From NCBI GenBank assembly GCA_002943765.1, contig PQWQ01000006.1, forward strand, positions 3,472,001 to 3,536,000: 64,000 bases of DNA, given 5' to 3'. Shown here one piece after another: positions 1 through 13,600 of the stretch (its first letter is position 1; every line of letters begins with the position of its first letter). The notes beneath the pieces are model-generated. The model had not been told where the DNA came from, searched no databases, and saw only the letters and a program-made list of their open reading frames with translations. Source of the stretch: Psoroptes ovis. Lineage: Eukaryota; Arthropoda; Arachnida; Sarcoptiformes; Psoroptidae. The position numbers and the translations under genes were made by a program.

Positions 1-3000
1 GGTATAATAAATTTTCAAAAAAAAAGTAATTCAACATGAAATGACAATTTATTGTCATTTTAATTTTTTTTGTCATAAATTTTAAATGGGTGAAACTTTA
101 TGAAAAAAATATTTTCGTTTTCATCATAATATTTATTTATTTTCTGTCAAATATTATTTGTACGCTTTTTCCTTGAAAAAAAAGTAGAAGAAATTCAACT
201 TTGGCCCAGTTTTTTTCTGCTTCGTTTTGTTTGCTTAAATAATTACAAATGATGATAAAGCTGTAATGTGTGTAATAATCATTATCAAATGATATCATCA
301 GATGCTTTTTTACTTTTTATTTTGAAAAACAAATAAATAAATAAAATAAAATGAAAATTGACCATGGGATTTTTCTTTTTTTTTTTACTTTGAATTTTGA
401 CCATTCTTGAATCGTATATTTATTCATGTTTATTAATTTATTCATTCATTCCATCCATTCAATTGAATCCGATATTTGTTTTATAAAACAGTAAATTTGA
501 TCCATAATTATTATCATAATTATAATAATTATGGCAAATGTTTGAATTGCGTGTTCGAAGTTGTTGCCAGTTGTATGTTACATGTCTTTTGTTATTTTTT
601 TCTTATTTATGTATGTTTATGCATAAATTTCACTGATAAACGATTTGAAAGATTATCATCATTCGAATTCAAAGGTAAACATTGAAAATTTTTTTTCCAC
701 ATAAATCGATCATTTAATAATGATTATAAATCGATGATTATGATGAAAGTTTATCATATCTTTTTTCATTGTCGTTTTTTTCCTCAATATTCAAACGATG
801 ATTTGTTATCTATTATCACCATTGATTGTGAAAATGATTTTCGTTTCATAATTCATTGTTGTTCCAAAATGACAATGCATAAAGAATGAATGTGTTTTTT
901 TTTAGATTTTGAACACAGGTAGCATTTTGTTTCAGTTGTCTACTATCATCATCATTCGCCATTATGAACTTGCTGAAATCTGTTCATTGCGTGCCAATTT
1001 TAGCTACTGTGCGTGTTACATCTGTGTGATTTTTTTTGTACATTGTTTATTTCACTTTATCAACATCATCATTTTGAATGATATGCCATTGGACAATTTA
1101 TGTGTGTGTATTCAGCTAATTTCAATAAATCATTCAATCATTTGAATATGATGAATAAATCATTCTTTCAATGTTTTTGTCTGCGATTATTATATTAAAA
1201 TGAATTTGAGCGAATCAGATTGGATGAATTTGAAATGAATGAATAATTGTGGAAAACTAATAATAATCACCTTTTTTCAATATTTATTAGACATTTAAAT
1301 TGAAATGAAAAAAATAATCAAATATCTCAGAAAGTTTCACAATCAATTTTGGAACATTTTGTAAGAAATTAGGGAAAAAGTCTAAAATGAAATAAAAACA
1401 AAAAAAACACATTGACAATTTGATTGATCCTATTCGAAACGCATCGATTCAATAGTTTTTCATTTCTTTTTATCATCAACATCATTATTGAATCAAGTGA
1501 ATGAATTAACATTCAAACATTCACAAAACGATCAATCAAATTCACATTTTTGCAGCCATTTTTCATTCATTGATTAAGCCAATTGTATGTGTCTGTGTGC
1601 CTGTGTGTCTAAGATTTGACAATTAAATAGAAGAAAATGATTATTAAAAAGAAAGAAAGAAAAAAATCTCAATCAATAACATCAATTAATAATAACAGTT
1701 TTCTTTTTTTTTCAAAATGAAAATTATTTTCAATTAGATCAATGTGAAATGAGTGAAAATGAATGAAAATGAAGCAAAACAATTGAATTAATCATCAATG
1801 GAAAAAAAATACAGAAGCTGGGAATTGAAAGGCAAAAATAAATAAATTTCAAATGAATAAATAACAATTTGAACCTTGTCAAACATTTTTTTTTTCATTT
1901 TTGTCGTTTCAAATTTCGATTTGAAAATTCGATTATTTTTGTGTGTGTGTGTGAAATCTGTTTTTAGAAATCAAATCAATTCATAAGTCAAAGAAAACTT
2001 GAAAAAAATGTGTTCACACAAATACATACACACACACACATACTGTGTTTGACATATTAAATACATTTCTGTGTTATAACAAATATATATTTTTTCCTCT
2101 CATTTCGATTGCATATCGAATTGTTGATGAATGTACACTTATTCATTCATTTCATAAAAAAAAAATTCATAATCAAATTGATTGATAAAGGGAAAAATAG
2201 ATTTTTCATGGAAATTTCAACTAGCTCAAACATAAAAAATGAAAAGCTTCAAAAATTCAAATTAAACATCACATTGAATCATTAAATGTCAAAAAATCAT
2301 TTCATCATTTGTACATATGAATATGTATTTGTACAAACAAATGTAAATGATGTTAGAAATTTAAATTTTCAAAAAAAAAAAAAAAAAAAATGAAATAAAA
2401 CACAAACACAATCAAACAGATTGTTGTTGTCAAAGCGCGAAAAAATTCGCGAGATTTCGAAGATATATGAAATAAATAATTTTGAATTTCTTATTCAAAA
2501 TTATCAAAATAAACATCAATTTTTTTTTCTATTTTGATGACTTTGTTAATTATTTTAATTCAGCGAGAAGAAACGAATCAAAAAACTAAAATTCCTAAAA
2601 ATGAAAATAAAAAAACATTATCTGATGTGAATTTGATTCGCTTTTGGTAAAAATTTTCTTTGAAAATTTATTGAATAATCATTTTTTAAAATAAAGAAAT
2701 CATCTTTGTTTGATTTTTTTTGATAAGAAAATAATTTCAAGTGAAAATTTTATCCCTCATCCGAAATCAATTGCAAGAATTTGTTTCGTTTTTATTACTC
2801 GAACCATTTCGAAAAAATGAAAGAATTTTGACCTTAATTCATTTTCAATGGCCATTCATTCATTGATTCATTCAATACGTTCATTCTATGAGTGTTTTTT
2901 TTTATTTGGCTCGTACATTTTGTATGTTGGCTAATTACAAAATTTGTAATAATAAATAAGTAGAAAATGATTGACTTGAAATTAATTAATATTTTCTTGT

Positions 3001-4022
3001 TCTATTCTTCCTTTTATTTGTTGTTCAAATTTGATCCAACAAAAAAAATTCGATTATTAATGTAGATTAATAATCAAAATAATGATAATTGAAAAAATTG
3101 CTTCATTTATTTAAGAAATTAATTTTAAGAAGTAAATCTTTCAATTAAAGAAGTTAATTAATTTCTGAGCGCTGTTTTATTGTTTTGAATAGTTTTTTTT
3201 ATCATTTTGAATGACTTTGAATTCAATTATCTCAAATTGTGCATAATTTTTTTTTTTTTGCTTCTCCTTTTATTCGAAAATTTTTCACCGCATTTAATAC
3301 TCACATTCAAAACGTATGAAAATAATTATGTTGTTGACAATCATGTTTTTTACCCCTTTGAAAATTTATTTTCAGAATTTTTTTTTGTGACTCTATTAAT
3401 TGGGCATTCTCCCACGAAAAATTCTAATTCAATTTGGTGAATATGAACCTTTTTGAATTTAATTTAATCAAAGGTGTTTATTCGGGTGTTGTTTCTGTTT
3501 TTTTTCAAAATTTTAATTTCACCGCCTAATCAAATTGAAATCTTTATTTGATTATTCAATTTTTTTTTTCGCCATTAGTAAATGATTTTAAAAAAATTTT
3601 AATTAATCAATCAATAATTTATCTTAATTGTATATGTGTGTAGTCAATACTACCTTTTCTTCATGTGTTTGATTATGTGTTTATTTGCATCCCCTTGAAA
3701 TGCTTTGTCAGTATCAAAATCTTAATTAATTAATTTTTTTATTTTAAAATTTTCAAAAATTCGATATCTTTTATTTTTGTTTATTTGAAATTTTTCAAAT
3801 TTTTTCGTTCTCTCAATCGTTCATTTATTCATTCGTTTATTTGTTTAATTCATTAATAAATCACTTGTAAAAACATTCAACATTCAATGATTTTATGTAT
3901 ACTGGAAAAATAAAATAAATTTTTTCACGCTGTCTAAAATTGTCTCTTGTACATTCATTATTTCATTTCATTCGTCAGTGTTTTATCACATCATGAACTT
4001 CAACCTTGTTTGTAGTTGTCTT

Positions 4023-4040
4023 TGCTGCCGCTGCTGCTGC

Positions 4041-4071
<31 letters not shown>
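4023..4071. repeat. (TGC)n-(TGT)n microsatellite
   Basis: A triplet tract that passes from TGC to TGT units. Read in one frame it gives a Cys run, but there is no coding support around it. Confidence 0.85.
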
Positions 4072-7000
4072 CATTGATGGCATTGAAAAATGATCAAGAA
4101 AAAAAATTGAAAATTCTCATAGATTTTCCATTAAAAAAAAAAACAATTTTTCCATTCTTTTTTTTTCAATTTTTGTTGAAAAATTCCTGTATATATTCTT
4201 AGGGAAAATTAATTATACGAATATCTATTTATTCCTGTTTGAAATCTACCATTTGATTTTTTTCCTTTTTCAAATTGTCAAATTTTGACACTTTCAAACC
4301 AGTGATTTTATTTTATTTCATTTCTTCTTCAAATGTATGCCAGTTTTGTGCTGAATAGGATATAGAATCTATTTCTATTTTTTTTTCATCAAATGGAATG
4401 AATAATAATAATAATAATAATGGTGATAAAAATAATAAAAATCTCACCATGAAAAAAACAACACGGAATAGAATACATGATACACAAATATATCATTGTC
4501 CGTTTTCAATGTTCAATTCAATTCATTCAAGCGTAGAATATTTCAAGCTCTTGGATATTTTGTGTGTGATTTTTCTCCTATTCGTTTTGTGTGAAGATTA
4601 ATTGATAATTATATCTGGATTCAATCCTGGCACAACACACACACACAGAGACTTATGTCATGCAATGGATTTTTGTCTGGTTAAAATGGCAAAAAAATGT
4701 CATTTCAATTTTCGTTTAAAATTTTACACTTAAATTCTTTGATAACTTGTTTTTTCCGCTGTTGTCGTTGTTGCTCTTGTTGTTGTTGTTTGTTTACTCA
4801 GCTTTTTCCATTTTTTTTTTTTTTTTTTTTTGAAATTGATTTGGTGTCAAAAAAGAAATCCTAAAACACGACAAACATCAATGATAGAAGAAGAAGATGG
4901 AAAAAAATCCTCGAAAAACAAACATTAAAGATTTCCTGAGATGATTCTTGAAAGATGATTTTCTTTTTTTTTGAAGATCCAAATCCACGAATTGGAAAAT
5001 CCATTCATGTCAAACCTTTTTTTCATTCTATCTATGAGACATTAATAATAATCAAAGTCTTTGAAAATCATCAATTATTGAACATAGATTTATGTATTTT
5101 CTGTTCAGTTATATCATCATCATCATTCAATTTCAAGATGAATGATTGCAAATAAAAAATGATTTTATTTTGTTGTTTCTGATTTCATATTTTCTGTTAT
5201 TTTATATTTCTGGGTTTGATCATCATCATCATCATCTACCACCACAAATCAACATCAAATATTATTGATTGATTATGATTAATATTGATAATAGTAATAA
5301 TAATAATAACATTATCAATCCATATTTATTGATAAGAATGATAAAGATGTTTGTTCATATTTTTTGTGATAGATTAAGGATAAATAAATAAATAAATAAA
5401 TGGGAAAAGAATAAGGATAAGGTCAAACCTTTTTCCCAAAAAAATGTTTTTGGAATGAAAATATTCGATTTTTTTTTTTGACTCAATATATCTATGTCAT
5501 TGCTGGATGGTAAAAATAATTACTTTTTTTCTGTGTCCATAATAATCATATATAACAGCAGCAGCTATGACCATTCGCAAAAAAATAATAATGATGATAA
5601 TCATTCATCATTGGTCATTTGTTTTCTTTGTTTCTGGCTACTGTTTTGCTTTGTTTTTTGAAGTTTTTTTTTCTTAGCATTTAAAATATATGGGATACAC
5701 ACACATCATTCAAACCATAATCATAATGATATTGTTAATAAATAATGAACCATGATGGGTTTAGTTATTATTTTATTCTATGCCTTTTTTGCGAGGATAT
5801 TTTTATTTTCATCTGTCATCTTTGGGTATTATTAATTTGAATGCATCATACATAGCATCTCATCCATAGATGATTATAAACAATACAACAACAACAGCAA
5901 CAGGTGTATTTATAAATAGACTTTTAGTCGAGAAAAAAATGTTTAATATTTTTTCCTCATATTTTTCTCATCAAAAAAAATATAAAAAATAAAATGACAA
6001 ATATTTTAATGGCCAGAAATATTTCATATTTGTTTTGATTTCATAATTATATCTTTTTCTTTGTTGATTACTTTTGGTTGTTTATCTATTTGTTTTTTGT
6101 GCATTTTTTTTGTACTTCTTTATCTTTCTGCATAATGAAATTCAATTCTCAAAAAAAAGCTTCATAATACACTCACACACACACACAAATGATGACATAA
6201 TGATTAAGAATAATGATCATTTTCGTAGTTGTAGTTGTTTATTTAATGACAAATGGTTTTTTTTCTTTGTTGAATTTTTTCGGCTAATTTTATTTACATT
6301 TCACCCATAATAATGCTTGAATATTTGACCCTTTTTTTCTTCACCATTGTTTATTGTTTACAAAAATAATAATAATGGATAGATTTAATTGTCAATTAGA
6401 TGTTTTTTGTTGTTGTTGTTGTTGTTTAGTTATTCGTTTGGTTCCGGTTTTTTTCCCTATTCCTTGATTTCGGTTTATCTATCATTAATTCAATTCTTGT
6501 ATTTTTTTTTTGTTTTCGATTTGCATAATCAACACACACTCATATACTCACGCACCACCCTTTACATAAATAACCTGCAAATCATTTCGAATAAATAACA
6601 AAAAATACATGTTGAATGGCCATTGGTCAAACGTGATGCTAATTGTGTTTGTATTAGTATTTTGATTTTAAAAATTTAAATTTTTAAAATTATAATTAAA
6701 ATTTTTTCATCGTTTCTTGCCTTAACATTCATTCCATAGATCCGTATAATGTATTTGTAAATGAATACAACCAGAGAAATAATAATGAAAAATGTCATAA
6801 ATCAATTTTTTAATTTCATATGTTCAGTGAACCTTAAACCTTTTTTTATTTTCAAGAGCAAGCATACCTTATTATTATTATTATTATCCCTACAGAAAAG
6901 GAAATAAAATTCACAAAATTTCATATTCCATGAAAGATATGTCATCAAATCATTATTTTTATTATTTTTACGATAATAATTTTAATAACCATTTCGAATA

Positions 7001-10000
7001 ATAATACATATTTTGTCATGACTTGTCATCGTCATCATCATTTTTTTTCTTCATTTCATCTACAAATTTGAATGAAATCCCGAAGAAATTCTGTTGATAT
7101 TTTTGAAATATTTCTATTCTAAAATCAAATTGTCACAATGACAAATTTTATATTCCATTATTATCATAATATTGAATAACAAATAATTTATGCGCATTTT
7201 TTGATTTTTGCCTTTTTTCCCTATTTTTTTTTTTTTTTTTTTTGATTGACATAAACTTGTTGATTACAATACACAATTTTCATACGAATTTTTACATGTT
7301 TTGACGACCAAATATAATACAAGTCAAATAAAATAAATTTGCTGATCAATCAATTGATCTACATTCAACAAGAAAGCGAAAAAAAGCAAAAATTGATGTC
7401 GAATAAAGCCACAATCATTATTATTATTATTATTACAATCATCTTTATTACAAGTTTTGATTTTCCAATGATTGACCATTAGATTTGAATACATTTTCTT
7501 TTTTTCCCATTTTGAATGAATGTTCAGTCAAATTTTGTTATTTAATGATTGATAATGTATGCATTTTACAGTGTTGAAGCAGTGTCGATTCAAGCGAAGA
7601 AGTATTATTCAATGATTATCAAGTTCACCGAGTTCTAGTTTTTATTTTTGCCAATTTTTTTTTCGATTTTGAATTTCATTTTTTGATTGTTGTTGTTTGA
7701 ATCACTTTGTATTCATTGCCAATGGCTATCAAATATCTGCATTTGCAACAACAACAACAACATATAATATCATTTGAATTATATTATATTCGGTTCAAGT
7801 TAGATTGAAAAATAAAATTTATAATGATATGGTTGATTTTGATGATCTTTTTCCATTTTTTTTTCTGGTCAAGTTGCATTAGAGTTTATCCTGGTCATTC
7901 ATTGATTCATTTATCCATTCATTCATTCATTCATCCATTTGATCTGTCCAGTCTTCAGATGAACCATTTTTCTTCATTTTTTACCTCGATAATTTTCAAG
8001 ATTCAAGACAATTTTCTTTAAAATAAGAAAAAATATATATCTGTCTTACCATCGGACGATGAATGATGCTTTTTAGATCGTCGGATATAGATGATGATCA
8101 TTTCATTTCATTCATTCAGTCATTCATTCATTTTTTTGGATATTGTTAATGACATTATTATTATTATTATAATCATTATTTTCATTTATATTAACTGTAT
8201 TTATATTGCTGCTTGTGTATATTTGTATGTGTGTGGCTGTCATTTCGATGATGTTAATATGTTGATGATGATGATGATGATGTGATTTGAGGATTATTAT
8301 CACTCTATATCATCATCCTACTATTTATTTATTTTTCTTGCCATTTTGAATGAAGAAAAAATGTTTAATATTTCAAATGTAAAAGGAAAATGGTGGTCAT
8401 CATCATCATGATGATGATCATTATTAGTGGATAAATAAATAAATATTTAAAAAAAATCAAATCCAAAATTCAAATGAAATAAAATCAAAATGTGTGAATG
8501 TTATTATATATTTGATATTAATATCATTGATAATCATCAAAGAAATGATGATAATAATAATAATAATTATTATTATTATTGTAAATTTCATGTATTTGGC
8601 ATATAAAAGTAAAATATAATTGAAAATTAAACCAGAATGAAAAAATGGATTAATAATGAATCAACTTTGCAGTCCTTCATCATTATTATTATCATTATTT
8701 TCATTGATTTTATTGAAAAAAAAAATTTATTTTCATTTCTTGTTATTTAATCATATTTCAAAATGAAAATAATCGTAATAATAATAATGATGATCGAAAT
8801 CTTTATATTTTCGGATGAACATTTGATTCAGTCATTTAATCCATTAAACATCAATGAATTAAGGCCATTTTAAATTTTCTGTTTTTCTGCTTAAATATCA
8901 ACATATGTGGTCAATTTTAATCATCATCATCGAAGTAAAACGAGAATATCGAAATGATGTAATGATGATGATGAAGAAAGAAAAAAAAAATTAAATTTCA
9001 TAATTAATCCACAAATTTTTCGTTTCTGCTTATAATATCCGTGTTTGAAATAGGTGAGCGTAATGAAAAGAAATATAAGGGGGATAATATTTCTTTTTTT
9101 CAATGATAATCAAAGTTGAAAAAGTACAAAATACAAAATAATAATGAAACAACGGCAACAACAATGTTAGACGACCTGTGTCCGAATGTATTTTTCGTTT
9201 TTTGTTTTTTGGTTGAATGCATCTCCAGTGTGATGATAATCGACAAAACAATACACATGAATTCCTGAGATAAATGAATTGAATTTTTTGTTAATGAATG
9301 AATGAATGAATTTATCTTCATTCTTCATAGTTGAATACATTTTCAACTATGATGATAATGAGATTTTTTTTGGTTCATTATTTCATGCTTTTGTTTTAAA
9401 AAAATTCATTACTTAATAATTCCCAGTAGCGTAATATATATCTGTTTTTCAAATAGAATTTTCATGAAAATTTGATCATGAAAAGAGGAAGAAAGACAGA
9501 GAGAATAGAATCAAAACGTTAATTATTTTCGATGGTCTTTGTTGTTGTTGTTGAATTGTTGTTCAACGAATTTACAAATACAATGATGGAAATGGTCATT
9601 ATTATTGTTTGAAATTTCTATGAAAAATAAAAATAAAAATTCGGTCAATGAATTTTATTTCATCCCATTCATTCATTCATTCAGATTTTTTTAATCCAGT
9701 AGTGTCGATAGTAATAAGCATCTATTTAAATGAACGATCGAGAGAAATAAAATTTGGGTTGTTTCAATTCTCAGAAAAATGAAAAAAAAAATTTTATCAA
9801 TTCTCTTCCTCCATTGTAATTCGATAGGGACAAACAAACGAAAAAAAAAAAAACGAATCGACAGGTATAAATCATTATTTTGGTGACATTTTGATACCAT
9901 CATCAGCTGCATTGTATTGAATTAGTATGATGAGATGATAATGATGATGAAGATGATGATGATGGTAGTGAAAATCTCACACACACACAAATATTCCATA

Positions 10001-10630
10001 GAGAAAATTCTTTAAAATTATCATTTTCAAGGTTATTTTTTCTCGATTTGGTTTTTATTAAACTAAACTAAATCATCATTAAATCTCTTTATTCATCTGT
10101 CTATTGAAAATGAAACAATATTAATATCATAATGTATACCATTTGAAAAATTGATTTATTTTTCCTCAAATAGATTAAAGAATATATGTGTGTATGAAAT
10201 CTATTTTATCTCCATTATTCTAATCTATTTTTCATTGAATTCTGTGTGGTCAGCAGCCAGAAAAAAAATTGAATTGAATTTTGCTGGTTTGATTTTTAGA
10301 TTTTATGAAAGGAAAAAATAAATTTCAATCCAGGTCAGGTCAGTGTTAAGGTGTGGTACACTTTTTTTCAGGGAAAGAGCTCATTTTTATTAAGAAAATA
10401 ATAAAAATGATAATAATAATAATTATAGTAATAATCTATCGGTCTTTCAATAATAATAATAATTTTCATCATCATCATCATCATTAATTCTGTTTGTTGG
10501 TTGTCGTCTTGATCATCGACATATAGCCGCTTTTGTTGTTGTCTGTTTCAATTTTGCACACGCAAATATCTTTGGTAAACACAATAAATGATGATGATTA
10601 CACAATTGACCAGTACTGCTTCTTTTTGTC

Positions 10631-10652
10631 TGTTTGTTTGTTTGTTTGTTTG
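10631..10652. repeat. (TGTT)n tetranucleotide repeat
   Basis: Five and a half perfect TGTT units in non-coding AT-rich DNA. Nothing else is seen nearby. Confidence 0.8.
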
Positions 10653-13600
10653 TCAAAAAGATTCACTTTCTTTTTGTTGAATATGATCATCTAAAAAAGA
10701 AAAAAGTCTAAGGTTTGTCTCGCAAAAAAAAAAAAAAAAAAATGCCTTGAAAAACGAATAACGATGGATTTTTTCGATTTCTCCACTTATTTATTGTATA
10801 CCATTAAAAGCATGGTGTAACAATGGCTGACTTTGGTATTATTATTATTATTCTTACGATTATAATTATTATTATTGTTGCTAAAACCATTTCATTTACC
10901 TAAGAAATTCACTTGGGTCTATTAATCAAAACATTGAGAATGTAAAAAAAAAAGAATTTATGAACTCAAAAAAGTGTATCAATGAAAATAATTCTAGCCA
11001 ATATTCAATGATTCCAGGTTAATACATTAAGAATATTAATAAATGCTCAAATAAATAATCAAATATTCTCTTCATTTGCTCCTCTATGATCAATCATCGA
11101 TGGAAATAATAATGTTTAAAGCAACAAAACAACAATGAAATGAATCGCATTTATTTCTGTGTCCTTTTTTGTGAAAAGAATTATTTCTTAAATCATTAAA
11201 AACTTAAGGCGCCAATTTAGTAATAATAATAGCGATTATTATTATTATTATTGTAATAATATTTTAGTTTTTTAGTGATATTTATTTATTTTATTTCGTA
11301 TTTTTGCTTTCTTTTTCAATTCAAAGTTAAATTAGAAATTATTAGTCCTAAAAAATATTCTCAATTGGGAATGACGAAAGATGCTTAATGTTTTTGTGTA
11401 TTTTCAATTCATTTGTCCTTTTTTCAACTTTATTTTTTCTTTCTGATATATTTTAATGAAAAAATGAAATATAAAATAAACACGAAACAAAAAAATAAAT
11501 AAAATAAAACACATTATTAATTTGAAATAATATATATCGATGATGTTTTTTGTTTTATTATTTCTATTCATTTAAAATAAAGTCGATGATGATGATGATT
11601 ATATGCGTGTATGTATGTGGATATATATGTGTGTTTAATACTATTTTGATGATCATCAAATAAATTAACCCTGTTTTTTTTATTTGTTTGCCGTTGTTGA
11701 CCGTTTTCTTAGAGCTCTCATTCTTCTTTCAGTCATCATCATCATTATTATTATTATTTCATGTAATATCGTCGAATTTTTTTTTGGTCAAATCATTTGT
11801 CGTTTATTTGTTTGTTTGTATTTGTATTCGTAAGATTATTATTATTACCATTATCTTACAATATAATGATATCGATAATAATGATTGTAATGATGGCATA
11901 TTTAACGGTTCCAATTTTTTTTTTGAATTTGTTTGTTTTTCACATTTTTTCTTAGGTCATTATTTTGTTGTTTTTTCTGTTTCTTTGAAGTTTAAAACTT
12001 TAATTTTATTTTATTTTATTTTTTTTGTTGGTTTATTATGATATTTCTATTATTATTATTATTATAACCATTTTCTTTTCATTTGTCCAAGTTCATTGTT
12101 TTTTCAAAGGTTTGTTTTTGAATTTTTGCGTTTGTTTTTTTTTTGAACAAAAAACGAAATGAATCCAAAAATTATTTCGGCTGTCGCCGATGCTTTTATT
12201 ATTGATGATTGTATTTTTTCTTTCGTTTTAATTTGATCCCATTTTTACCGGACAAATTTTTTGAAGAAGTAAGAATAAAACTGGTTAAGGTTTTCATCAT
12301 TTTTGTTTTCTTTGAATTTTCGTATTTTTTCCATTCATCCTTTCACATCATCAACAATGTTTCGTGATCCAAATTTTCATTTTCATTTCAGTTGTTTGTT
12401 TTAGATATTTACCAATGAGAAAAATAGTAATAATGATACTGATAATAATTTTTAGCTGGCTGGCTGATATATGGATATAAATAAAAAGTAGAGTTGGTTT
12501 GGCCAATTAAATTTTTATCAGTAAAATAACATGCATTTTGTTTACTTTTTTTTTGTGTGTCTATGCGTGTGTGAATACAGTTTTTTAGAGTTAAGATAAA
12601 TCGAGAATGGTCGTTTTATTTTACGATTGGTTTTAGCGATGGATGTTTATTTATATGTTTTCTACACTCTTGTATCCAATGTGTAATAAATAAATGAATA
12701 AATAAATTAGTTATAATCATCATCATCATCATTATTTAAAACTCTCCATTTTTCGTTTTTAGTTTCGTTTTTTGTCCATCTTTCACTAATTACTAATGCA
12801 TTAAAACAAAAACAAATAATAATACTAATAATGATAATAAGCTAGAAAAACCTAAAACGAAACGATGACGACAAATAAACATTTCTCTAATATGTTATAT
12901 CATGCAGTGAATTTAATTGTTTAGAATATGTAAGAATGTGAATGTGTGTGTTTGTTTATGTCTATGCATCTGAAGATTTTTCTTTTGGTCAACGAAAAAA
13001 AAATATTAGCAATATCAATAATGAAAGTAGCATCATCTGATGCTGCTATTTGTAGTAAACTGATTGAGGCTAAAACTAAAACTTGTTCAAATCCATTCAC
13101 TATCTATCTAAATACACAACTATTGACTTATAAATACTTTTTAAAAGAATGTCTATTTCATCAATTCATTTCATTTATTCTTGTTTTCACATATTTTTCA
13201 AAGATGAAAGGAAGAAATTCTGTGATTTTATTTTTTGAAAATTTTTAACTAATTCAAACAAGTGCCAAATAGACAATAGATACAAATTTGATATCGAAAT
13301 TTTAATTGCACATTTGATACTTGTAAATTGAATGAATTTTCTTTTTCAATTTTTTTCTGATAATTTAAATAATAGAAAAAAATAGAGGGTCACATGCTGA
13401 GATATTTTAATTATAAAAATGTGATCAGAAATTCTACCTTAGCAAATGATTTTTTTTCATGTTGCATGTGAAATTCTTTATTTTCACTTTCGCTATTTTT
13501 TTTCGGCAATCAAATTCATCTACCCAATTTTTTTTCTTCAATTTCAATGATAACGATAATGACGATGATGGATGATGGAATCATAGCACAAGGACCAATC

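Noticed and set aside
12946..13248. 100-codon plus-strand frame with less repetitive sequence
   Set aside because: No recognisable motif, non-ATG start and no flanking gene structure. It is the least repetitive of the frames here but still unsupported.
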